Origin: Pseudomonadota bacterium
GTDB lineage: Bacteria; Pseudomonadota; Gammaproteobacteria; Xanthomonadales; Xanthomonadaceae
Length of the DNA: 64,000 nt
Direction: 5' to 3'
Assembly (NCBI GenBank): GCA_018242365.1
Contig: JAFECB010000014.1
Coordinates: forward strand, 87,992 to 151,991
The notes below the pieces were generated by a model. That model was not told where the DNA came from and did not search any database. It saw nothing but the letters and a program-made list of their open reading frames with translations. The position numbers and the translations under genes are program-made. Below are positions 56,867-64,000 of the stretch, piece by piece (position 1 is the first letter of the stretch; the number at the start of each line of letters is the position of its first letter).

Positions 56867-57748
56867 TCAGCCGGCGGTAGCCGGTGAGGTGGCTGGCGCG
56901 GGGCTGGCTGCGGGGGCGGCCGACGCAGCAGCCGGGGCCGCTGCGGGGGTTGCACCGGCGAGCTTGGCTCGCTCGATCCGGATCAGCTGGTTGATGATGC
57001 GGAACATGTCATCGGCCGACTTGCCCTTGACGCGGTATTTGCCGTTGACGAGGAAGGTCGGCGTGCCCATCTGGTCGCCATTGGCGTAGGCCGCGGTCAT
57101 GTATTGGCGGGCGCGGTTGATCTTGGTGGCGATTGCGAAGCTCTGCATGCTGCTGACGAACTGCTTCGGATCGGCACCGTAGTTGGCGTAGAACGCGGCG
57201 ATTTCTTCCGGCGTATCCATCCCGCCTTCGCCCTTGAGGCTGTGGTCGATATGGATGGCGCGGAACATCGCTTCATGGGTTTTCTGCACCAGGCCCATCG
57301 CCTCGGCGGTGTAGAACGCCTTCGCGTAGTTGTCCCATGGGCCACCGAAGGCGGCCGGAATCAGCACGAAATTCACATCCGGCGGCAGCTTGGCGCGCAT
57401 CGCCGCCACCTGCGGTTCCACCCCTGCGCAGAACGGACAGACGTAGCCGAAGAACTCCACCACTTCGACCTTGCCCGGCGGCGTATCGAAGGGTTGGCCA
57501 TTGGGCACCACCACAAAGTCCGTGCCTTCGACCGGCGGTGGCAGGCGGGCGGCTTCCTCTTCCGCTTTCTGCGCTGCGGCAGCGGCGGCGGCTGCCTTCT
57601 GCGGATCTTCGGCGCTGGCCGCAGCCACGGTGGCACCGGCCGCGGCGGTCGCGGCATCGGCGCCGGTCACCGGTGCGGGGACTTCGCGATTGCAGGCGGC
57701 CAAGGGCAGCAGGGCCAGCAGGAGCAGGGCGTGACGCATGCGGGTCAT
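56867..57748 (-). CDS. DsbA-type thiol:disulfide interchange lipoprotein
   Basis: The 293-residue predicted lipoprotein (lipobox LAAC, Cys19) has an Ala-rich linker of about 50 residues, a DsbA thioredoxin domain with active site CPFC (Cys104, Cys107), the cis-proline in MGTPTFLVNGKY, and an Ala/Pro-rich C-terminal tail (about 30 residues). It oxidises cysteines of exported proteins. It is one of two DsbA paralogues encoded in tandem, 32 nt apart. Confidence 0.93.
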   Translation of the reverse strand: MTRMRHALLLLALLPLAACNREVPAPVTGADAATAAAGATVAAASAEDPQKAAAAAAAAQKAEEEAARLPPPVEGTDFVVVPNGQPFDTPPGKVEVVEFFGYVCPFCAGVEPQVAAMRAKLPPDVNFVLIPAAFGGPWDNYAKAFYTAEAMGLVQKTHEAMFRAIHIDHSLKGEGGMDTPEEIAAFYANYGADPKQFVSSMQSFAIATKINRARQYMTAAYANGDQMGTPTFLVNGKYRVKGKSADDMFRIINQLIRIERAKLAGATPAAAPAAASAAPAASPAPATSPATAG

Positions 57749-57780
57749 GGGGCTTTCCTTGGTGGTATTACTTGATGAAA

Positions 57781-58479
57781 TCAGGAGCGAGGTTTGGACG
57801 GGCCTGCGGGGGCCACGGGTCTTGCCGATGTCGTCGCGTGGCGCGGTGCCAGCGCATTGATCACCTTGCGCGCATTGACGAGAAGGTTCTCATAACTGTT
57901 GCCGAGGATTATGTAGCGGCCGGCGATGATCAATGAAGGCGTACCTTCGACACCGCTGCGCTGGGAAAATTCATAGGCAAGCTTGAGCTTGGGCAGCAGC
58001 ACGGCATCGTTGCGGATGGCCGCCGAAAACGCGGCTGCATTCACGCCGGGAACCTTGGATGCGTACTGGGTGATCTGATTGACGTCGGCATTGCGCGGCA
58101 GATCGCCGGTTTCATTAATCGCGGTGAACAGACGGCGATGCAGCAGCGGAATGGTCTTGCTGGCCTCTTCCGCGAAGTAGGCGCGCGCCCAGGCATCGTC
58201 GCGGCCGAACACGCCGGGGACGTAGACCACGCGTGCATACGCAGGCAGCGTCCGCGACCAGTCGTCGATCATCGGCGCCATGTGGGCGCAATGCGGGCAG
58301 GTGTAGGCGAACACCTCGGCCACTTCCACCATGCCCGGTGGCAACTGCCGATAGGGCTGGCCGCCATCGATCGTGTTGTATTCGACGCCTTCGGTCAGGC
58401 CCGGCAGCCGGGACTGGGCGTGGCCACCCAGTGGCAGGACGCTCAACAGCAGGGCCAACGACAGAAGGAAAGCGCGCAT
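57781..58479 (-). CDS. dsbA: DsbA-type thiol:disulfide interchange protein, periplasmic
   Basis: The 232-residue protein has a signal peptide (LLSLALLLSVLPLGGHAQ), active site CPHC (Cys61, Cys64), and the cis-proline in VEGTPSLIIAGRY. The CPHC motif is that of E. coli DsbA, whereas its downstream paralogue has CPFC. The C-terminus is short and Pro-rich. It lies between cytochrome c4 and the lipoprotein paralogue on the same strand. This tandem of c4 and two dsbA genes is a known Xanthomonadaceae arrangement. Confidence 0.93.
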   Translation of the reverse strand: MRAFLLSLALLLSVLPLGGHAQSRLPGLTEGVEYNTIDGGQPYRQLPPGMVEVAEVFAYTCPHCAHMAPMIDDWSRTLPAYARVVYVPGVFGRDDAWARAYFAEEASKTIPLLHRRLFTAINETGDLPRNADVNQITQYASKVPGVNAAAFSAAIRNDAVLLPKLKLAYEFSQRSGVEGTPSLIIAGRYIILGNSYENLLVNARKVINALAPRHATTSARPVAPAGPSKPRS

Positions 58480-58553
58480 GGGTCCTGTTCCGGTACTGGT
58501 TCGGGATGACTAGCTTGATTGTCGCTGGCGAACGCCAGATGAATCGCGGCCGA

Positions 58554-59321
58554 TCAAGGCGCGCTGGCAGCGGCAGCCGGCTCCGCGGTCCGTGCGTGCA
58601 GGCCCTGCACATAGCTGGCCAGCGAGTGGATTTCCTCGTCGGTCAGGGTCTTGGCGACGCTGGCCATCAGGTCGAAATGCGCGTGGTTGGCATAGGTGGT
58701 GGTGCCGGTCCGGTATTCCTCGAGCCGGCGGGTCACGTAGTCCGCCGACTGCCCGTGCAGGGCTGGGTAGGCCGGGCCAGGATTGCCGGAGCCGGACGGG
58801 CCGTGGCAGGCCATGCAGGCCGGGATGCCGCGCGCAGCGTCGCCACCACGGAACATCCGCTCGCCGACTTGATAGAACTTCAGGCCCTTGTTGGGGCCGC
58901 TGGCGATCACGCTGTCGTCGGCAATGCCCGCGCCGGGCTTCTGGCTGGCGAACCACGCGCCGACATTGCGCATGTCCTGCGCGTTGAGGGTGCTTGCGAA
59001 CGGCATCATCACCGCCGCCAGGCCGCTGGTGCGCTGGCCGCTCTTGAACAGTTGCAGCTGGTCGGCGATGTAGCGCTCCGGCATGCCGGCGATGCGCGGG
59101 GCGTTCTGCTGCATGGCATTGCCGTCGAGGCCGTGGCAGGCGGCGCAGATGGCGGCCTTGGCCTGGCCGGCCTTGGCATCGCCCCAATGTGCGGGCGCCT
59201 CGACCAACGGCGTGGCTTGCACCGGCGGTGCTTCCGGCGCGGCAATGGCCGTGCTCTGGGCATAGGCGACCGCGGCGAGGCTGAGACAGGCAACACCGGC
59301 AATGGCATGGACGAGACGCAT
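58554..59321 (-). CDS. Di-heme cytochrome c4
   Basis: The 255-residue periplasmic electron carrier has a signal peptide (AIAGVACLSLAAVAYAQ), and two cytochrome c domains with heme sites CAACH (Cys59-His63) and CMACH (near 168). Each has its axial Met in the following loop. It may feed electrons to terminal oxidases. The C-terminus is Ala-rich. The ATG at 59321 starts the signal peptide. It is divergent from engB. Confidence 0.93.
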   Translation of the reverse strand: MRLVHAIAGVACLSLAAVAYAQSTAIAAPEAPPVQATPLVEAPAHWGDAKAGQAKAAICAACHGLDGNAMQQNAPRIAGMPERYIADQLQLFKSGQRTSGLAAVMMPFASTLNAQDMRNVGAWFASQKPGAGIADDSVIASGPNKGLKFYQVGERMFRGGDAARGIPACMACHGPSGSGNPGPAYPALHGQSADYVTRRLEEYRTGTTTYANHAHFDLMASVAKTLTDEEIHSLASYVQGLHARTAEPAAAASAP

Positions 59322-59454
59322 GCGGAACCCCGAAAGCTGGATGGGCGGCTGAACACCGCGAAACATCGGAAATTATGGTGGGCCGGGCATCCGCGGTCAA
59401 ACCGGAGCGGGCGCGGGCGTGGCCATGGGGCTGCGGCGTGCGATGCTATGCAGC

Positions 59455-60066
59455 ATGGCTTCCCCCAATCCATTCGCAGGCGCCCGCTTTCTTTTTGCTG
59501 CGCATAACCGCACCCAACTGCCGCCGGACGGTGGTTTCGAGGTGGCGTTCGCAGGCCGATCCAACGCCGGCAAGTCGTCGGCACTGAATGCGTTGTGCCA
59601 GCAGAACGCGCTGGCGCGGGTGTCGAAAACGCCCGGACGGACCCAGCAACTGGTCTATTTCGGCATGCCGCAGCAGGAGCAGCGCTACGTCGTCGATCTG
59701 CCCGGCTATGGCTTCGCCAAGGTCCCGAAGGACTTGCAGGCGCATTGGCAGGCCTTCATCGACGAATATTTCCGCGATCGCTTCGCTCTGCGCGGTTTGG
59801 TGGTGGTGATGGATGTCCGCCATCCGTTGAAGGATTACGACCGGATGATGCTGGGCTGCGCACGCGATCGCGGCCTGCCCGCGCACGTGCTGCTGACCAA
59901 GGCCGACAAGCTGGGACGTGGCGCCGGCGGCAATACCTTGCAGGCGGTGCGGATGGAGCTGTGGCGGACGTTCGGCGAGGGCGTCAGCGTGCAATTGTTC
60001 TCGGCGGAATCGAAGCAAGGCGTGGACGAATTGCGCGGGGTGGTCGCCGGCTGGCTGGGGCTGTAA
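59455..60066 (+). CDS. engB: Ribosome biogenesis GTP-binding protein EngB/YihA
   Basis: The 203-residue small GTPase has G1 GRSNAGKSS (34-42), a switch region with [13 protein letters not shown]3 DLPGYG and G4 TKAD. It is needed for 50S subunit assembly in model bacteria. Upstream in-frame ATGs at 59419 and 59443 exist; 59455 is chosen from the usual distance to the first strand. The engB/cytochrome c4 divergent pair is typical of gammaproteobacteria. Confidence 0.93.
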   Translation: MASPNPFAGARFLFAAHNRTQLPPDGGFEVAFAGRSNAGKSSALNALCQQNALARVSKTPGRTQQLVYFGMPQQEQRYVVDLPGYGFAKVPKDLQAHWQAFIDEYFRDRFALRGLVVVMDVRHPLKDYDRMMLGCARDRGLPAHVLLTKADKLGRGAGGNTLQAVRMELWRTFGEGVSVQLFSAESKQGVDELRGVVAGWLGL

Positions 60067-60175
60067 GCAGACCAGCGGGCATTGTGTCCGCAGATGGAAC
60101 GCTGCGGGCGTGACGTGTGTGCGTTGTTTTGACGATGCACGGATTATCCTGAGCAACCTGCTGCAGGACGCGCCG

Positions 60176-61540
60176 ATGTCGGGACCCAGCCACGCCAAAG
60201 ACACCCCCATCACCGACCATCGCCAACTCGCGGCGGTGATGGTTGCGGGTGAAAAACCACGCGCGGCGTGGCGGATCGGCACCGAGCACGAGAAGTTCGG
60301 CTTCCGCCTGGACGATCAGCGGCCGCCGACCTTCGACGGCGAGCGCGGCATCGAGGCGCTGCTGACCGGGCTGACCCGGTTCGGCTGGCAGCCGCAACAG
60401 GAAGCCGGACGCACGATCGCGCTGCTGCGCGATGGCGCCTCGGTGACGCTGGAGCCAGCCGGCCAACTCGAACTCTCGGGTGCGCCGCTGGCAAGCATCC
60501 ACGAAACCTGCAAGGAAGTCGGCAGCCATTTGCGCGAGGTGCGCGAAGTGGCGGACGAATTGCAGCTCGGTTTCCTCGGCATGGGTTTCCAGCCGAAATG
60601 GCGGCGCGACGAGATGCCGTGGATGCCGAAAGGCCGCTACCGGATCATGCACGACTACATGCCCAAGGTCGGCAACCTCGGTCTCGACATGATGACCCGC
60701 ACTTGTACCGTGCAGGTCAACCTCGACTATGCCAGCGAAGCGGACATGATCGAGAAGTTCCGCGTCTCGCTGGCGCTGCAGCCGATCGCCACCGCGCTGT
60801 TCGCCGACTCGCCGTTCACCGAAGGACAGCCCAACGGCTATCTCAGCTATCGCTCGCATATCTGGACCGATACCGACGCCGACCGCACCGGCATGCTCGA
60901 TTTCGTGTTCGAGGACGGCTTCGGTTACGAGCGTTATGTCGATTACCTGCTCGATGTGCCGATGTATTTCAGCTACCGCGATGGCATCTACCACGATGCC
61001 AGCGGCAAATCGTTCCGCGATTTCCTGCAGGGCAAGCTCGACGTGTTGCCGGGGCAGTTGCCCACCCTGCGTGATTGGAACGACCACATGACCACGGCTT
61101 TCCCGGAAGTCCGGCTCAAGAGCTTCCTGGAAATGCGCGGCGCCGATGGCGGCCCGTGGAGCCGGCTGTGCGCGCTACCGGCGTTCTGGGTCGGGATCTT
61201 GTACGACCAGACCGCATTGGATGCGGCCTGGGATCTGGTCAAGGATTTCACCATGGACGAGCGCCACGCGCTGCGCGATGGCGTGCCAAAACACGCGCTG
61301 AAGCTGCCGTTCCGCGGTGGCAGCGTGCGCGACTTGGCGCGCGAGGCGCTGAAGATTTCCGCGCACGGGCTGGCCCGCCGTGCGGCCTGCAATGCCAAGG
61401 GTGCCGACGAAACCCGCTTCCTCGACGATCTGCTGGAGATCGTCGAATCCGGGCAGACCCCGGCCGAGCGCAAGCTCGCCCTGTTCCACGGCGAGTGGCG
61501 CGGCAGCGTGGATCCGGTGTTTTGCGAGTTTGCGTATTGA
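60176..61540 (+). CDS. gshA: Glutamate-cysteine ligase, plant/alphaproteobacterial type
   Basis: The 454-residue ATP-dependent enzyme makes gamma-glutamylcysteine, the first step of glutathione synthesis. It has the GCS2-type pattern [43 protein letters not shown] and [24 protein letters not shown]. The length is about 60 residues shorter than the E. coli type, as expected of this class. The ATG at 60176 gives the typical N-terminus. It lies before frmA and frmB, which use glutathione. Confidence 0.94.
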   Translation: MSGPSHAKDTPITDHRQLAAVMVAGEKPRAAWRIGTEHEKFGFRLDDQRPPTFDGERGIEALLTGLTRFGWQPQQEAGRTIALLRDGASVTLEPAGQLELSGAPLASIHETCKEVGSHLREVREVADELQLGFLGMGFQPKWRRDEMPWMPKGRYRIMHDYMPKVGNLGLDMMTRTCTVQVNLDYASEADMIEKFRVSLALQPIATALFADSPFTEGQPNGYLSYRSHIWTDTDADRTGMLDFVFEDGFGYERYVDYLLDVPMYFSYRDGIYHDASGKSFRDFLQGKLDVLPGQLPTLRDWNDHMTTAFPEVRLKSFLEMRGADGGPWSRLCALPAFWVGILYDQTALDAAWDLVKDFTMDERHALRDGVPKHALKLPFRGGSVRDLAREALKISAHGLARRAACNAKGADETRFLDDLLEIVESGQTPAERKLALFHGEWRGSVDPVFCEFAY

Positions 61541-62716
<1,176 letters not shown>

Positions 62717-62722
62717 TCGAAA

Positions 62723-62823
62723 GCCCCTCTCCCCCCGGAAGAGGGGTTGTGGTGAGGGTTGGGGACGTCGGGATACTCCGTACCCTCATCCGCCCTTCGG
62801 GCACCTTCTCCCGAGGGAGAAGG
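62723..62823. repeat. Dispersed intergenic repeat between frmA and frmB
   Basis: Two hairpins, CCCCTCT...AGAGGGG (62724-62746) and CCTTCTCCC-GA-GGGAGAAGG (62804-62823), flank a central part containing ACCCTCATCCGCCCTTCGGG. This form is a widespread intergenic repeat in proteobacterial genomes. It lies between two genes that are otherwise co-functional and may weaken or stabilise the shared transcript. The frmB ribosome binding site (GGGAG) is just beyond it. Confidence 0.7.
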
Positions 62824-62840
62824 GACAACAGGGAGATTCC

Positions 62841-63680
62841 ATGATCATCGAACGAATCGAACACCGCGCCTGTTTTGGTGGCTGGCAGGATGTCTATCAG
62901 CATGCATCAACGGTGCTGGACTGCACGATGCGGTTTGCCATCTACCTGCCACCAAAGGCGGCACACGGTCCCGTGCCGGCCTTGTATTGGCTCTCCGGCC
63001 TGACCTGCAGCGAACAGAATTTCATCCAGAAAGCCGGCGCACAGCGGTATGCGGCTGAGCATGGCATCGCACTTGTTTGTCCGGACACCAGTCCGCGTGG
63101 CGATGGCGTGGTCAATGCGGACGGTAATGATCTCGGTCAAGGCGCGGGATTCTATGTGGATGCCACCCAGGTGCCGTGGGCGGAGCACTACCGTATGCAC
63201 GAGTACGTGGTGCATGAATTGCCGGCGCTGGTCGAGGCGAACTTTCCAGTCAGCGGCCGGCGCGCGATCAGCGGGCATTCGATGGGTGGGCACGGCGCGC
63301 TGACGTGTGCATTGCGCAATCCCGGCCGCTATCGCAGCGTGTCGGCATTCGCGCCGATCGTCGCGCCTTCGCGAGTATCGTGGGGACAGCAGGCGTTTAC
63401 TGCCTATCTCGGCGAGGATCGAGAAGCCTGGAAGCAGTACGACGCGACCGAGTTGGTAAAGGCTGCCATTGAGAGGCTGCCGATCCTGATCGACCAGGGC
63501 GATGCCGACGAATTCCTGGAGGCGCAGCTGCGGCCTTGGCTGCTGCAGGCAGCGGCGGATGCGGCGGGTTATCCGGTGTACCTGCGCGTCCAGCCTGGGT
63601 ATGACCACAGCTATTACTTCATCGCCAGTTTCATCGGTGAACACATCGCCCACCATGCCAAGGCGTTGCAGCGTTTGTAG
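62841..63680 (+). CDS. frmB: S-formylglutathione hydrolase
   Basis: The 279-residue alpha/beta-hydrolase hydrolyses S-formylglutathione to formate and glutathione. The nucleophile is Ser147 in [10 protein letters not shown]; the acid and base are in DQGDADEFL and GYDHSYYF. The N-terminus [18 protein letters not shown] is typical. The ATG at 62841 has GGGAG 5 nt before it. Its stop codon TAG lies inside the first bases (GTAGGAG) of a palindromic repeat. Confidence 0.95.
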   Translation: MIIERIEHRACFGGWQDVYQHASTVLDCTMRFAIYLPPKAAHGPVPALYWLSGLTCSEQNFIQKAGAQRYAAEHGIALVCPDTSPRGDGVVNADGNDLGQGAGFYVDATQVPWAEHYRMHEYVVHELPALVEANFPVSGRRAISGHSMGGHGALTCALRNPGRYRSVSAFAPIVAPSRVSWGQQAFTAYLGEDREAWKQYDATELVKAAIERLPILIDQGDADEFLEAQLRPWLLQAAADAAGYPVYLRVQPGYDHSYYFIASFIGEHIAHHAKALQRL

Positions 63681-63757
63681 GAGCACACCGCAGGGGCGCG
63701 ACGCTTTTTCGGATCATGCAAGGGGATTCGCGCCCCTCGGCCTGCGACCTCGGTGCG
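63676..63757. repeat. GTAGGAGCGCACC-family palindromic repeat after frmB
   Basis: GTAGGAGCACACCGCAGGGGCGCGA (from 63677) pairs with TCGCGCCCCTCGGCCTGCG and then CTCGGTGCG, giving a long imperfect hairpin related to the copy at 41391-41515. The expected end of the second arm (CTCCTAC) is missing after 63757; the sequence changes to unrelated DNA that leads to the IS110-type gene. The first bases contain the frmB stop codon. Confidence 0.7.
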
Positions 63758-63779
63758 TTTGTGTCTTGATTTTCCCCTA

Positions 63780-63965
63780 CGGTGTCGGTGAGAGCGGAGT
63801 GCGGGATGCCGTTGGTGCGCAGTGCCGATAAGCACGAGTAGGAGCAAGGGCACCCGCACTCCACCGCCAGAGCAAGCCCGAACAGTTGATCGAGTGTAGG
63901 CGCTCGGACTGCACAAGCGTGGGCCAGCTGGCGTGCTCTCCCGTCCAAGTCTAGGGGAGAACGCA
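63780..63965 (+). ncRNA. Candidate IS110 bridge RNA / structured transposase leader
   Basis: A long stem is formed by GGAGTGCGGG (63796-63805) with CCCGCACTCC (63853-63862), extended past a single A bulge by TGCC with GGCA. Its apical part holds a smaller GTGC/GCAC hairpin. Further 3' come a GCCAGCTGGC palindrome (63923-63932) and a TCTCCC/GGGAGA hairpin (63937-63960) that covers the transposase ribosome binding site. IS110-family elements of the IS621 type express a bridge RNA from this position; assignment here rests on position and fold only. Confidence 0.4.
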
Positions 63966-64000
63966 ATGCCTGTATTCGTTGGGATCGATGTCGCCAAGGC
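63966..64000 (+). CDS. IS110 family transposase, N-terminal fragment (runs off the window)
   Basis: Only 11 codons are visible, reading MPVFVGIDVAKA (the last residue from a partial codon). FVGIDVAK is the conserved first strand of the DEDD (RuvC-like) domain of IS110-type recombinases, with the first catalytic Asp. GGAGA (63956-63960) lies 5 nt before the ATG. The rest of the gene, including the serine-containing C-terminal domain, lies outside the window, so integrity cannot be judged. Confidence 0.7.
   Translation, partial: MPVFVGIDVAK

Larger units (their letters stand above)
63758..64000 (+). mobile_element. Left end of an IS110-family insertion sequence (partial)
   Basis: The region begins where the palindromic repeat is broken (about 63757, uncertain by some 10 bp) and runs past the window edge. 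It contains about 200 nt of structured untranslated sequence and the first codons of an IS110-type transposase. IS110 elements lack inverted ends and carry a long non-coding end upstream of the transposase, as seen here. The right end is not available. Confidence 0.6.

Overview
The window reads as core chromosome of a GC-rich gammaproteobacterium of the Xanthomonadaceae/Lysobacteraceae type. The evidence is the kdsD-kdsC-lptC-lptA-lptB-rpoN-hpf-hprK-rapZ-PTS-mgtE gene order, the pilU and PutA forms, the complete aa3 oxidase cluster with its heme A genes, and several dispersed intergenic repeats of kinds common in that group. The genus cannot be fixed from sequence alone. No rRNA, tRNA or CRISPR array was seen. 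Codon use looks uniform, and the only clear accessory DNA is a truncated IS110-type element at the right edge.

Layout. 0-4 kb: pilU, then yqgE-ruvX-pyrB. 4-15.6 kb, minus strand: a cold-shock/DUF1294 protein, mgtE, a phosphotransfer chain without sugar permease (EI, HPr, EIIA-Man type, RapZ, HPr kinase), hpf, rpoN, and the lipopolysaccharide genes lptBAC-kdsC-kdsD. 15.6-25.7 kb: ibaG-murA, a macrodomain protein, an L,D-transpeptidase, a PH-domain protein, a MAPEG protein, an M28 peptidase, then gpmI-envC-ctpA. 25.8-31.4 kb: rhomboid, FadL-type porin and PutA. 31.6-41.3 kb: coxB-coxA-small ORF-ctaG-coxC, a convergent DUF2909 protein, then surf1, a SCO-like gene, ctaA, ctaB, alkB and an Ada-type methyltransferase. 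41.7-49.5 kb: ClC channel, VOC protein, OmpA protein, dnaG, GNAT, yqeY, rpsU and tsaD. 49.5-56.8 kb: folB-SDR-PTPS-midA-vanZ, then cca, a lytic transglycosylase and an EEP-family protein. 56.9-64 kb: two DsbA paralogues, cytochrome c4, engB, gshA, the glutathione-dependent formaldehyde pair frmA-frmB, and the IS110 end.

Functional themes: envelope building (Kdo synthesis, LPS export, MurA, EnvC, L,D-transpeptidase, lytic transglycosylase); nitrogen and carbon signalling through sigma-54 and a regulatory PTS; aerobic respiration with its assembly factors; disulfide formation; and glutathione synthesis next to glutathione-dependent formaldehyde removal.

Two signals stand out. (1) A pair of 152-153 bp elements (1567-1719 and 18242-18393) has CTAG-like flanks and a series of hairpins, several preserved by compensatory base changes. 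Both lie directly upstream of a start codon in the same relative orientation. (2) The last ~240 bp hold the left end of an IS110-family element whose untranslated leader folds into a long stem, as expected of a bridge RNA, and which appears to have entered a dispersed palindromic repeat. A third signal is a pterin-type cluster (folB, SDR, PTPS) whose PTPS homologue has no cysteine at the catalytic position but has Glu three residues before the HGH motif.
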